A stretch of 64,000 nt of DNA from Rhodothermales bacterium (GTDB lineage: Bacteria > Bacteroidota > Rhodothermia > Rhodothermales > VXPQ01). Shown piece by piece: positions 49,547-58,479 of this stretch; position 1 is the stretch's first letter, and each line of letters starts with the position of its first letter. The position numbers and the translations under genes were made by a program. The stretch lies in the NCBI GenBank assembly GCA_022821845.1, contig JAJECT010000019.1:1-64000 (forward strand), read 5' to 3'. Under the pieces are notes generated by a model. That model was not told the DNA's origin and did not search any database. It saw only the letters and a program-made list of their open reading frames with translations.

Positions 49547-49663
49547 ATGCCCGCTCCCTCTCGCGGCGTAAATACTGGAAAAGGGAATTTATATACTGTA
49601 CGGGGCCCGCTGCGCTACGGCGAAAACGTGAAGCGGATTACGGCGAACAAGAGGCCCGTATAA
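49547..49663 (+). CDS. possible 38-aa ORF, weakly supported
   Basis: An ATG frame 7 bp after the preceding gene encodes a basic peptide starting MPAPSRGVNTGKGN and ending TANKRPV. There is no recognised motif and no ribosome-binding site. Its position in a 140-bp gap between convergent genes makes chance quite possible. Confidence 0.15.
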   Translation: MPAPSRGVNTGKGNLYTVRGPLRYGENVKRITANKRPV

Positions 49664-49679
49664 ACGAAGCCTGCCCCGA

Positions 49680-49961
49680 TTATCCAGCGCGCAAGGCGAA
49701 CTTCACTGCCGTTGTTGCGCCTGTCGGGGTAACCGGGGCGGTATGCAAGGCGCGTATTTCGTCGCCCAAGGCGCTTATATCGTCTCGCAATTCCTTGATA
49801 TCCTCTCTGACTTCTGTGCGCAAGGTCTGAATTTCCCCGCTTACGTCCCGCATATCCTCCCGGAGCGAATTGTGCAACATAACCGTAACGGTAATAACGC
49901 CTGTTAGCATTACCGCTGCGCTAATCATTGCCGTTATAGCTGCCCAATTCCAATCTTTCAT
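49680..49961 (-). CDS. small membrane protein with coiled coil
   Basis: A 93-residue protein. A membrane helix lies at about 7-29 (AAITAMISAAVMLTGVITVT), followed by a strong heptad coiled coil at 35-73 (EDMRDVSGEIQTLRTEVRED and on) and a short Thr/Ala tail. Similar short TM-plus-coiled-coil proteins occur next to the DUF1640-like type, often in variable regions. It is convergent with the 160-aa gene and has an inverted copy of the conserved 27-codon segment about 130 bp upstream. Function unknown. Confidence 0.65.
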   Translation of the reverse strand: MKDWNWAAITAMISAAVMLTGVITVTVMLHNSLREDMRDVSGEIQTLRTEVREDIKELRDDISALGDEIRALHTAPVTPTGATTAVKFALRAG

Positions 49962-50044
49962 GATTCCGGGTTTTTTTGAATGCCTTGCGCGGCGTTCCGT
50001 GTCTGTTTCGTACGGTGGCTACCGTGCGCCGCCGTACTGCGGGG

Positions 50045-50170
50045 CTACTTTTCGAGGTCTGGCGCGTCTTCTTCGTGCGCCCGCCTGGTTTCCCGAACGG
50101 GTGTTCCGCACGATGTCGCGTACTGATGCGGCGAGGCGCCAGGAATACCAATATTGTACGGCGAAAAAAC
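50045..50170 (-). pseudogene. second copy of the conserved 27-codon segment (no start codon found)
   Basis: On the minus strand, 50090-50170 matches 48934-49014 with 13 differences in 81 bases by hand alignment, then continues 14 codons (ending DAPDLEK) to a TAG at 50045. In the 18 codons PGASPHQYATSCGTPVRE all eight differences are silent. No ATG, GTG or TTG precedes the segment in frame until inside the repeat element at 50229-50491, so this copy may be a remnant or be translated from an unusual start. The 83-bp gap to the 93-aa gene holds an imperfect hairpin (about 50009-50036). Confidence 0.4.
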
Positions 50171-50228
50171 GAAAAAGTTAATCTTTTTACGTAAAAAAGG
50201 TCGGCGTACCGTAGCCGCGCCCTCTCCT

Positions 50229-50491
50229 CGGATACGCTGACCAAACCCCTTCGCCCGCCGCGTCGCGCCCGCCCCTCCACCCCGCCACGCGCGCCTCGTT
50301 GCAATCCGCAGAAACCACTGCGGATTCGGCGCGTTGTGGACGTGACGCGCCCTTCGGGAGGCTGCGAGGCGCGCGCCGGCTGCGTCATTTCTCATTATAT
50401 TATTGCGGGGCCGCCACGCTGCCCGCTTCGTCATTCCCTGCCAACGCCCGCCTCGCAAGCCTCACCGCTTCGTGGACTTAATCACCGTACC
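50229..50491 (+). repeat. dispersed ~260-bp element, copy B, abutting cysD
   Basis: This is a diverged copy of the element at 28246-28504, in inverted orientation on the chromosome. Shared blocks include CGTGACGCGCCCTTCGGGAG (50341-50360) and GCGGGGCCGCCAC. Its ends (from 50229, CGGATACGCTGA; to 50491, TTAATCACCGTACC) still resemble the terminal repeats of copy A. The internal hairpin arms are 50358-50380 and 50440-50463; relative to copy A one G-C pair has become C-G. It ends 2 bp before the cysD start, as copy A ends 3 bp before pyk. The mobile-element and leader-RNA readings are both open. Confidence 0.75.
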
Positions 50492-50493
50492 CC

Positions 50494-51390
50494 TTGCGTA
50501 ACCTCCATCTCGAACGGCTGGAATCCGAAGCCATCTACATCATGCGAGAGACGGCTGCGCAATTCGAGCGGCCTTGCTTGATGTTTTCCGGCGGGAAGGA
50601 TTCGCTCGTCATGGTGCGCCTGGCCCGGAAGGCGTTCTGGCCCGCGCCCATTCCGTTTCCCCTCTTGCATGTAGACACCGGGCACAATTTCCCGGAAACG
50701 ATCGCGCTGCGGGACCGCCTGACCCGGGAAATCGGGGCGCGGTTGATTGTCCGAACCGTCCAGGATTCCATAGACCAGGGGCGGGTCAAGGAAGAAGAGG
50801 GGCCGAACGCAAGCCGCAACCTGCTGCAAATCACGACGCTGCTCGACGCCCTTGGCGAACTCAAGACAGACGCCGCGCTGGGCGGGGCGCGCCGCGACGA
50901 GGAAAAGGCCCGCGCCAAGGAGCGGTTCTTCTCGCACCGGGATCGTTTCGGGCAATGGGATCCCAAGAACCAGCGCCCGGAATTGTGGCATATTTTCAAT
51001 GGACGGAAACGCCCCGGCGAGCATTTTCGCATTTTCCCGTTAAGCAACTGGACGGAACTGGACGTATGGGAATATATTCTCATGCAGGACATCGAAATTC
51101 CCTCCATCTACTTCGCCCATGAACGCGAGATCGTGGAACGAGACGGCGTGTTGCTTGCAAAATGCGATTACGTCTCGTTGGCGAACGGCGAAGCGTGGAC
51201 GCGCGAAACGGTCCGGTTCCGAACCGTAGGAGACATGACCTGCACCGGCGCCATCCGGTCCCCCGCCGCCACGCTGGAAGAAATCATCGAAGAAGTGGCC
51301 TCGGCCCGCGTCACCGAGCGCGGCGCCCGCGCCGACGACCTGCGCTCGGAAGCCGCCATGGAGGACCGCAAAAGACAAGGGTATTTTTAA
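50494..51390 (+). CDS. cysD: sulfate adenylyltransferase subunit 2
   Basis: Small catalytic subunit of ATP sulfurylase, which makes adenylylsulfate from sulfate and ATP; 298 residues. The PP-loop SGGKDS is at 32-37, followed by LLHVDTGHNFPET. The C-terminal KRQGYF is typical. The start is TTG at 50494: an in-frame TAA inside the neighbouring repeat element rules out anything longer, and the next ATG (50542) would remove conserved residues (LESEAIYIMRE). The gene begins 2 bp after that element and is followed 44 bp later by cysNC. Confidence 0.95.
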   Translation: MRNLHLERLESEAIYIMRETAAQFERPCLMFSGGKDSLVMVRLARKAFWPAPIPFPLLHVDTGHNFPETIALRDRLTREIGARLIVRTVQDSIDQGRVKEEEGPNASRNLLQITTLLDALGELKTDAALGGARRDEEKARAKERFFSHRDRFGQWDPKNQRPELWHIFNGRKRPGEHFRIFPLSNWTELDVWEYILMQDIEIPSIYFAHEREIVERDGVLLAKCDYVSLANGEAWTRETVRFRTVGDMTCTGAIRSPAATLEEIIEEVASARVTERGARADDLRSEAAMEDRKRQGYF

Positions 51391-51434
51391 CGATAATCTG
51401 ATCCAAACCGCTGCGCGCGGCGCGGCGCCCTTCG

Positions 51435-53318
51435 ATGGATATACTCCGCTTCACCACGGCAGGCCACGTAGACGACGGCAAATCGACGCTGATCGGCCGC
51501 CTGCTCTACGACTCGAAAGCCATCCACCAGGATCAATACCAGTCTATCGAGCGCGCCAGCCTCGGACAAGGCGACGGCGCCGTCAATCTGGCCTTGGTCA
51601 CGGACGGGCTGCGCGCGGAACGCGAACAGGGCATCACCATCGACGTCGCCTACCGCTATTTTTCCACCTCGCGGCGCAAGTTTATCATTGCCGATACGCC
51701 GGGGCACATCCAGTATACGCGCAATATGGTGACCGGGGCGTCGACCGCCGAACTGGCTATTATTCTGATCGACGCGCGCAACGGCGTACTACAACAATCG
51801 AGGCGGCACGGATTCATCGCTTCGTTGCTTCAGATTCCCCATGTCCTCGTGGCGATCAACAAGATGGACCTTGTCGATTATTCCGAAGAAGCCTACCGGA
51901 ACATCGTCGGCGACTATCGGGAATTCGTGGAGCGGCTGGATATAGACGACGTCGTTTTCATTCCCATTTCCGCCCTGAAAGGGGACAACGTCGTCGAGCC
52001 GAGCAAACGAATGGACTGGTACCGCGGGCCGACGATCCTGCACCATCTGGAAACCGTCAAGGTAGGCGCGGGACGCAACGTGGTCGATTTTCGCTTTCCG
52101 GTGCAATACGTAATACGACCGGGCCAACGTTTTCGCGGCTACGCGGGCCGCGTGGCCTCGGGATCCATTGCTCCGGGCGAAGACATCGTGGCGCTGCCGT
52201 CCGGGAAGGAAAGCCGCATACGCTCCATCGTGTGCATGGAGCAAGACGTTCAGCGGGCCCGCGCAGGGGATTCGGTCGTGATTACGGTGGAGGACAACAT
52301 CGATATCGGCCGGGGCGACATGATTGTCCGCCGACGCAACAAGCCCCTGGTGACGCGCAGCATCGACGCCGATATATGCTGGATGAGCGAGGAGCCGATG
52401 AATACGAACCGCCGCTGGATTCTCCAGCATACCACCCGCAACGTGCAGGCGGCGGTCGGGAACGTGATTTATCGCATGAATATCGACACGCTGCATCGCG
52501 AAACGGCGGACGCCCTCGGCCTGAACGACATCGGACGCATTGAATTCGAACTGGCGGACCCGCTTTTCGTGGACGCCTACCGGGTCAACCGGGAAACCGG
52601 AAGCTTCATCCTGATCGACCCGGACGCCAACAACACCGTGGCCGCCGGCATGATTCGCGGCGCGGCGCAACACGTTCCGCCGGTCGGGCGAACGCCCGCC
52701 ATGGAGCGCCTCGTTTCGCCCGGCGTCGTATGGGACGAATTGTTCATTGCGCGCGAGGCCCGCGAACGGCGGCAGGGGCACCAGGCCGCCGTACTCTGGA
52801 TGACGGGGCTGTCCGGCTCGGGCAAATCGACCATCGCCCGGGCCCTCGAAAAACGCCTTTTCGAGCAAGGCGTCCGCACCATGTCCATCGACGGCGACTA
52901 CGTCCGTCACGGCTTGTGCGGCGACCTGAGTTTCTCCGAGGCGGATCGGGCCGAAAACATTCGCCGCGTCGGCGAAACGGCGCGGCTGTGTTTCGAACAA
53001 GGCAACATTACCATTTGCGCGCTCGTTTCGCCCCGCCGCCGGGATCGCGCATACCCCCGGCACGTCATCCCGGAAGGTCGCTTCTTCGAGGTGCATGTGG
53101 ATTGCGACCTGGAAACGTGCAAGCGGCGCGATCCGAAAGGACTGTACAAAAAAGCCCTCGACAACGAGATTCGCGATTTTACGGGCATTTCGGCGCCGTA
53201 CGAGCCGCCGGAATACCCGGAGCTCCGGCTTCAGACCGACGCCTTGTCTGTCCAGGAATGCGTGGACCGGGTCGTCGCCATGCTTGCGGCGCAAGGCATT
53301 ATTCCATCCACCGCGTAG
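51435..53318 (+). CDS. cysNC: bifunctional sulfate adenylyltransferase subunit 1 / adenylylsulfate kinase
   Basis: A 627-residue fusion. Residues 1-~430 are the EF-Tu-like GTPase subunit of ATP sulfurylase, with GHVDDGKST (10-18), DTPGHIQYTRNMVTGAST and NKMDLVDY. Residues ~450-627 are adenylylsulfate kinase, with WMTGLSGSGKST (P-loop 458-466) and the DGDYVRHGLCGDLSFSEADR substrate segment. Together with CysD it makes adenylylsulfate and phosphorylates it to PAPS. No cysH or sulfite reductase is in the window, so use of PAPS for reduction or for sulfation is open. Confidence 0.97.
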   Translation: MDILRFTTAGHVDDGKSTLIGRLLYDSKAIHQDQYQSIERASLGQGDGAVNLALVTDGLRAEREQGITIDVAYRYFSTSRRKFIIADTPGHIQYTRNMVTGASTAELAIILIDARNGVLQQSRRHGFIASLLQIPHVLVAINKMDLVDYSEEAYRNIVGDYREFVERLDIDDVVFIPISALKGDNVVEPSKRMDWYRGPTILHHLETVKVGAGRNVVDFRFPVQYVIRPGQRFRGYAGRVASGSIAPGEDIVALPSGKESRIRSIVCMEQDVQRARAGDSVVITVEDNIDIGRGDMIVRRRNKPLVTRSIDADICWMSEEPMNTNRRWILQHTTRNVQAAVGNVIYRMNIDTLHRETADALGLNDIGRIEFELADPLFVDAYRVNRETGSFILIDPDANNTVAAGMIRGAAQHVPPVGRTPAMERLVSPGVVWDELFIAREARERRQGHQAAVLWMTGLSGSGKSTIARALEKRLFEQGVRTMSIDGDYVRHGLCGDLSFSEADRAENIRRVGETARLCFEQGNITICALVSPRRRDRAYPRHVIPEGRFFEVHVDCDLETCKRRDPKGLYKKALDNEIRDFTGISAPYEPPEYPELRLQTDALSVQECVDRVVAMLAAQGIIPSTA

Positions 53319-53394
53319 CGATCCACGCAGGGCGCAGCCCCGGATTCAACGCGGCGCCGCTGTCCTGCTCCCTCCGCCAACCCTCCAGACGCCG

Positions 53395-55161
53395 ATGCCC
53401 TGGCAAGCCTGGTTTACCCTCGGAACCGTGCTGTGCATGATCGTCGCGCTCGTGCGGGAATGGGCGCGGGTGGACGTAACCATTCTGTCGGCGCTGGGCA
53501 TTCTGCTCATCGCAGGCGTGCTCCATCCCGTAGAGGCGTTTTCGGGGGTCGCATGGGAAACCGTCATTACGATCGCTTCCCTGTACGTAGTGGCCGCCGG
53601 CATTCATCAAACAGGCATGCTCGTCTGGATAGACCGATGGATGGCCTACCCGGGCAGCGGCGTAACCTCGCTTCTTTTGCGCGTCCTGCCGCCGGCGGCC
53701 ATCTTGTCCGCCGGCCTGAACAACACCCCCGTGGTGGCCATGCTTATACCCCGGATGCAGGCGATAGCCCGAAAAACCGGCGTCGCGGCGTCGAAACTCC
53801 TCATGCCGCTTTCGTTCGCAGCCATCGCAGGCGGCATGATCACGCTGGTCGGCACCTCGACGAACATTATCGCCTCGGGCCTTATTCGGGAAGCCGGCAT
53901 GCAGGAATTCGGGCTGTTCGAATTTGCCTGGATCGGCTTGCCGGCAGCCGCCTTGGCGGTTTTGTACCTGTCGCTTGCGGGACACCGGCTCATGCCAGAC
54001 ACAACCCCTGGCGAGCGGGACAAAACCGACACGCTGGACTACCGATTCCGGTTGCGCGTCCCGCACGGCTCGCCCCTCGCAGGCATGTCTATTCAAAAAG
54101 CGAATCTGCGGTCGCTGGGCGACGCGTACCTCGTCTACATTCGTCGCGATCAGCGCGTGATCGGGCCGGTCGCGCCGGAAGAAATCCTTCGGGAAGCCGA
54201 CGTCCTTACCTTTATCGGGCGCATGGACGCGAGAGAACGCCTCTGCGAGCAGACCGGTTTTACCATAAACCCCGACGATGCGGGAACGCATAGCCGGGAA
54301 ACGGAGCCGCCGCTTTTTCAGGCCGTGGTTTCGACCAATTCGATGCTGGCCGGAAAAACGCTGAAAGAAGTCAACTTCCGGGAAAAATACGAAGGGGTGG
54401 TCCTGGCCATTCATCGCCGCAGCGAGTCGATCCGCGGCGCGCTCGGCAATGTTCCGCTCAAGCCAGGCGACCTCCTTGTCATGGACGCCAAAAAAGGATT
54501 CGACCAGCGCTGGCGCCAAAGCCAGGAAGATTTTTACCTCGTTACGCAAGAAATCCGGGAGCCAAAGCGCATTACCCGAAAAACGGGGGCGCTCCTCGGC
54601 ATCCTCGGCTTGTTGATCCTGTTCCACATCGTTGGCCTGCTGCCCCTTGCCGCAGCCGCCTTCGCCGGGGCGCTGGGCACGATTCTGATGGGCTTTTTAC
54701 GCGGGCCCGCCTTGCGCCAGTCGGTCGATATAACCGTGGTCCTGACCATTACCGGCGCGCTCGGCATAGGCCACGCGGTCCAGGTAAGCGGGCTGGCGAC
54801 AGGGCTGGGCCATGCGATCGCCACCATCTTGCCGGGCCAGCACCCGATTGCGGCGCTGCTTTTCCTGTACCTCGGCACGATGATCGTCACGGAAATCATT
54901 ACGAACAGCGCCGCCGTCGTCATCATGATTCCCGTAGCCCTGGCGACCGCCATCGATATCGGCCTGGAGCCCCGCGCCGTAGCCATGACCGTGACCATCG
55001 CGTCCTCCGCCAGTTTCCTCTCCCCGCTCGGCTACCAAACGAACCTGATGGTGATGGGCGCCGGAGGATACCGTTTCAGGGATTATTTCCGGGCCGGCCT
55101 GCCGGTCAGCATCGGCGTTATGGCCATCACCCTCTTCGGCGTATACATGAAATGGCTCTGA
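53395..55161 (+). CDS. SLC13-type permease with RCK_C (TrkA-C) domains, probable sulfate transporter
   Basis: An inner-membrane anion symporter of 588 residues from ATG at 53395 (MPWQAWFTLGTVLC); the frame extends upstream inside cysNC. About ten to twelve membrane segments are split by two cytoplasmic RCK_C domains (about 215-300 and 305-385). The two family re-entrant signatures are visible: NNTPVVAMLIPRM with GGMITLVGTSTNIIASG, and ITNSAAVVIMIPVALATAID with SSASFLSPLGYQTNLMVMG. Related proteins carry sulfate. The place 76 bp after cysNC makes sulfate the likely substrate. It ends 11 bp from a convergent gene. Confidence 0.92.
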   Translation: MPWQAWFTLGTVLCMIVALVREWARVDVTILSALGILLIAGVLHPVEAFSGVAWETVITIASLYVVAAGIHQTGMLVWIDRWMAYPGSGVTSLLLRVLPPAAILSAGLNNTPVVAMLIPRMQAIARKTGVAASKLLMPLSFAAIAGGMITLVGTSTNIIASGLIREAGMQEFGLFEFAWIGLPAAALAVLYLSLAGHRLMPDTTPGERDKTDTLDYRFRLRVPHGSPLAGMSIQKANLRSLGDAYLVYIRRDQRVIGPVAPEEILREADVLTFIGRMDARERLCEQTGFTINPDDAGTHSRETEPPLFQAVVSTNSMLAGKTLKEVNFREKYEGVVLAIHRRSESIRGALGNVPLKPGDLLVMDAKKGFDQRWRQSQEDFYLVTQEIREPKRITRKTGALLGILGLLILFHIVGLLPLAAAAFAGALGTILMGFLRGPALRQSVDITVVLTITGALGIGHAVQVSGLATGLGHAIATILPGQHPIAALLFLYLGTMIVTEIITNSAAVVIMIPVALATAIDIGLEPRAVAMTVTIASSASFLSPLGYQTNLMVMGAGGYRFRDYFRAGLPVSIGVMAITLFGVYMKWL

Positions 55162-55172
55162 CGGCCCGCAGG

Positions 55173-56129
55173 CTACGCAACCCGGTACGGAATACGCCGG
55201 GCGCCCTCGAGTACGGCCCGCACCGCTTCGGCGCACATTTCCGCCATCTTCAGGCGCGTGGCGCGCGTGGCGCTGCCAAGGTGCGGCGCCAGCACGACAT
55301 TGTCGAGGTCAAGCAATCCCGGATGCACCGCCGGTTCCCGCTCGAAAACGTCCAGGCCCGCCGCGCGAATCGTACGGTTGCGCAGCGCCTGGGCAAGCGC
55401 TTCCTCGTCCACCACGGCGCCGCGCGCCGTATTGATCAGAATGGCCGAGGGCTTCATGCGCGCAAACGCCTCGCGCCCGATAAGGCCGCGACTGGACGCA
55501 TTCAGATTGCAATGCAAGGAAATCACGTCGCTTGTCTCCAGCAGCGCGTCAAGCGAAACGAACCGGGCGCCCAGTTTCTGCTCTACGGACGGATTGGCGC
55601 GGGACCGGTTGCAATAGCATACGCGCATCCCGAACCCGATAGCCCGCCGCGCCATGGCGGCGCCTATCCTGCCGAGCCCCACGATCCCTATCGCGCCGCC
55701 GTTCAGTTCGGCGCCCAGCATAAGGTCCGCTTCCCACCTCGCAAATTTCCCGTCGCGCACATACCGATCCGCCGGGACGATCTGCCGGGCCGCCGCCAGG
55801 AGCAACGCAAACGCCATGTCTGCGGTGGCCTCCGTAAGTACGCCCGGCGTGTTCGTCACCACGACGCCCCGCGCCCGCGCCGCCGCCACGTCGATGTTGT
55901 CGTACCCCACCGCATACTGCGCAACCACCTTCACGTCGGGACAAGCGCGCAGCACCCGGTCGGTAACCGGGTCCGACAAGAGGGTGATCAGGGCGTCGGC
56001 CCCTTGCGCAATATCGATCAGCTGATCCTCGTCCGGCGCTCCGGGAGCAAAACGATGCTGGAGGACCTCGTAGCCATCCAGCGGAAACAGCCCTTCGAGG
56101 GGCAACGGGCGCGTTGCGACGATACGCAT
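55173..56129 (-). CDS. D-2-hydroxyacid dehydrogenase (glyoxylate/hydroxypyruvate reductase-like)
   Basis: NAD(P)-dependent reductase of 2-ketoacids, 318 residues from ATG at 56129 (MRIVATRPLPLEGLF). The nucleotide-binding motif is GLGRIGAAMARRA (near 150-162). Catalytic residues are in NTARGAVVDEEAL (Arg), DVFEREP (Glu) and APHLGSAT (His). The residue after the second strand of the Rossmann fold (CYCNRSRANP) suggests NADP preference, as in GhrB-type enzymes. The exact substrate cannot be told from phosphoglycerate or hydroxypyruvate types by sequence alone. Convergent with the permease gene. Confidence 0.9.
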   Translation of the reverse strand: MRIVATRPLPLEGLFPLDGYEVLQHRFAPGAPDEDQLIDIAQGADALITLLSDPVTDRVLRACPDVKVVAQYAVGYDNIDVAAARARGVVVTNTPGVLTEATADMAFALLLAAARQIVPADRYVRDGKFARWEADLMLGAELNGGAIGIVGLGRIGAAMARRAIGFGMRVCYCNRSRANPSVEQKLGARFVSLDALLETSDVISLHCNLNASSRGLIGREAFARMKPSAILINTARGAVVDEEALAQALRNRTIRAAGLDVFEREPAVHPGLLDLDNVVLAPHLGSATRATRLKMAEMCAEAVRAVLEGARRIPYRVA

Positions 56130-56341
56130 GGTTCGCAAAAGAATCGGGGAAATAACAGGCACAAGAAAAACAAACGCGGACAAAAAATACAATTACGGCG
56201 GCTCTTGCGCAGCGGAAAGCGCATTTTTTGGCGCGCGGCGGGCGCGGCGCGGATACGTTGGGGAAACCGGCAAGGGAAGAGCGGGGTATTGAGGGGCTTG
56301 ATTATGGCTTCAGGCGATTCCGGGCGGCAACGCCCCTGATA

Positions 56342-57457
56342 ATGAAAATCCTGTTCATCGTACAGGGGGAAGGACGCGGGCATCTCACCCAGGCGCTGGC
56401 CCTGCAAACCATGCTGCGCAAAGCCGGGCACGAACTGGTCGGCGTACTTGCCGGAAAGGTAAGCAATCGGGAAATTCCCGCCGTATTCGCCCAGCGGCTT
56501 CAGGCTCCGATCCAGCGGTTCAGTTCCCCGGGGTTCAGCATTGGCAAGGAGCAGCGCGCAATCCATTCGCTGGACACGCTCGTCGAAAACGTCGGGCGCA
56601 TCCCTGCCTTTCGGCGCAGCCTGCAACGGATCCATCAGACGCTCGAAGACGCGCAGCCAGACCTGGCGCTCGCCTTCTACGAACCGATGGCGGGCGTGTA
56701 CCAGGCGCTCTATCGCCCGGACGTCCCCTTTGTCGCGGTCGGCCATCAGTACATGTTCGAGCATCCGATTTACGACTTTGCGCCGGGGCGGGCCGTGGAC
56801 CGATCGGCCATGCGGCTCTTCACGCGCCTGACGGGTTTCCGGGCCACATGGAAACTCGCGCTCTCCCTGTACCCGGCGAAGGACCTTCCGGGCGCCCGCC
56901 TCTCCGTGATTCCCCCGCTGTTGCGCGAAGAAGCCCTGCGCCTGCCCGCCACGGTTTCCGACGACCGGTTTTTCCTGATCTATCTTCTGAATCGCGGCTA
57001 CGCGGAGCAGGTGATCGCATGGAACGAAAAACACCCGGCGCAGCGCCTGGAATGCTTTTGGGACAATCCGGAAGCCGACGAAGTCGTGCAGCACAGCGAC
57101 ACGCTGCGCTTCAACCAGTTGCACGACACCCGATTTCTCGAATTGATGAGCCAGTGCGCGGGCCTGGTGTGCACCGCCGGATTCGAATCGGTTTCCGAAG
57201 CGCTCTTCCTCGGAAAACCGATCTTGGCCGTTCCGGTGGAGGGACACTACGAACAACTGTGCAATGCGTACGAAGTAGAAAAACTGGGGTGCGGGGTCCG
57301 CAGCGAACAATTCGACATGAACCTCCTGACGCAATTCGTAGCCCGGTACGACCCGGCGCAAAACGACTTTCGAGCCTGGGCGCTCGAAGCGGAAGCGCGC
57401 GCCCTCCCTGTTATCGAGGCCGTAGGGGCAGGGCGCCTTCCCCCGACGGGCGGGTAG
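56342..57457 (+). CDS. GT-B glycosyltransferase family protein
   Basis: A 371-residue protein from ATG at 56342 (MKILFIVQGEGRGHLTQALA); the upstream frame to 56228 is not conserved. The GEGRGHLTQA opening and the C-terminal nucleotide-sugar region (LVCTAGFESVSEALFLGKPI, then PVEGHYEQLCNAYEVEKLGC) are typical of MurG-like GT-B transferases common in Bacteroidota. No membrane helix is visible. The acceptor and donor are unknown. It ends 2 bp from the convergent nucleotidyltransferase gene. About 210 bp before it shows no firm promoter. Confidence 0.85.
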   Translation: MKILFIVQGEGRGHLTQALALQTMLRKAGHELVGVLAGKVSNREIPAVFAQRLQAPIQRFSSPGFSIGKEQRAIHSLDTLVENVGRIPAFRRSLQRIHQTLEDAQPDLALAFYEPMAGVYQALYRPDVPFVAVGHQYMFEHPIYDFAPGRAVDRSAMRLFTRLTGFRATWKLALSLYPAKDLPGARLSVIPPLLREEALRLPATVSDDRFFLIYLLNRGYAEQVIAWNEKHPAQRLECFWDNPEADEVVQHSDTLRFNQLHDTRFLELMSQCAGLVCTAGFESVSEALFLGKPILAVPVEGHYEQLCNAYEVEKLGCGVRSEQFDMNLLTQFVARYDPAQNDFRAWALEAEARALPVIEAVGAGRLPPTGG

Positions 57458-57459
57458 AG

Positions 57460-58479
57460 TCAGGGCCCGTCCGGGAGCGCCGACCCGATCTCTGCGTGAT
57501 CGCCGATGTTCACCCTGCGCGCGCCCGGATGCACCTGGGCGTGGCTGCCGATCAGCGAATCGGCCAGTACCGCGCCATGCACGACAGCCCCGGAAAAAAC
57601 AATGGACCGCTCCAGCACGGCGCGGCGTACGTCGGCGCCCGCCTCGATAGAAACGTACGGCCCCACGACCGAATCCGCGACGCGCGCCCCCGGCCCGACG
57701 TAGACCGGCGGAACGACGATGCTGTTTTCCACCTCGCCCAGGCAAGCGTCGGCGTCTTCTTTCTCCAGAAGCCGCCGGGTCGTTTCCATGAGGGCGGGAA
57801 TGGTGCCGCAATCAAGCCATTCCGAAACGGGCGCGGTCGTAAACGCGTCGCCGCGCTTGATCATGCGGTCGAACGCGTCGGTGAGCTGAAATTCCCCGCC
57901 CTTCCCCCGCAGGTCGTCGGCGATAATCCCCTCGATGGCGCCCCGGAGTTCCCCCAGCTCGCGAACGTAATAAATGCCGACCAGGGCTTCCGTAGAAATG
58001 GGTTCGGACGGTTTTTCGACCAGTTCCACGACCCGGTCTCCCTCCCGCACCGCAACCCCGAACCGGCTGGGGTCCTCGATATGCTTCACCATGGCGACCA
58101 CGTCGGCGCCCTGGAAATCCAGCCCCGCCTCCATATCGAACACCGTATCCGCAAAAGCCACGACGCCGGGGCCTTGCAGGTAGTCCCGGGCCGCGTCTAC
58201 GGCATGGGCCGTGCCCTGCGCCGTTTGCTGTACCGCGAACCGGGGGCGCATGGCGTGCCGGGCGCATATTTCCCGCAGCATGTCATACGCATTTTCGCCA
58301 AAATCCGGGCCCAGCACGAAAACGCCTTCCTCCAGAGGCGCAGGCAATACGCGCTGAAACGTATCCACGATCCGCTCCACCATGCTGCGTCCCCGGACGG
58401 GCAGCAGGGGCTTGGGCGTAACATGGGAATGGGGCCGAACGCGCGTACCGCGACCAGCCATGGGAATGACAAGTTTCAT
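57460..58479 (-). CDS. sugar-phosphate nucleotidyltransferase with left-handed beta-helix
   Basis: A 339-residue enzyme. The N-terminal nucleotidyltransferase domain has the signature MKLVIPMAGRGTRVRPHSHV with TPKPLLPV, and acidic metal residues in VVAFADTVFDM. The family's VEKPSEPIS follows near 150. From about residue 250 the sequence changes to hexapeptide-like repeats (GPGARVADSVVGPYVSIEAG), a short left-handed beta-helix. It resembles glucose-1-phosphate thymidylyl- or mannose-1-phosphate guanylyl-type enzymes; the sugar is not resolved. Its upstream region contains the palindrome array at 58661-58802. Confidence 0.88.
   Translation of the reverse strand: MKLVIPMAGRGTRVRPHSHVTPKPLLPVRGRSMVERIVDTFQRVLPAPLEEGVFVLGPDFGENAYDMLREICARHAMRPRFAVQQTAQGTAHAVDAARDYLQGPGVVAFADTVFDMEAGLDFQGADVVAMVKHIEDPSRFGVAVREGDRVVELVEKPSEPISTEALVGIYYVRELGELRGAIEGIIADDLRGKGGEFQLTDAFDRMIKRGDAFTTAPVSEWLDCGTIPALMETTRRLLEKEDADACLGEVENSIVVPPVYVGPGARVADSVVGPYVSIEAGADVRRAVLERSIVFSGAVVHGAVLADSLIGSHAQVHPGARRVNIGDHAEIGSALPDGP

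Noticed and set aside
50009-50036. Terminator after the duplicated segment
   Set aside because: There is a 9-of-10-bp stem, but no T-run follows on the minus strand and it lies between the segment and the 93-aa gene, so termination is not convincing.
56205-56236. Terminator-like TGCGC...GCGCA stem followed by a T-run
   Set aside because: The stem is only 5 bp and no plus-strand gene ends just upstream, as the neighbouring gene is on the minus strand.
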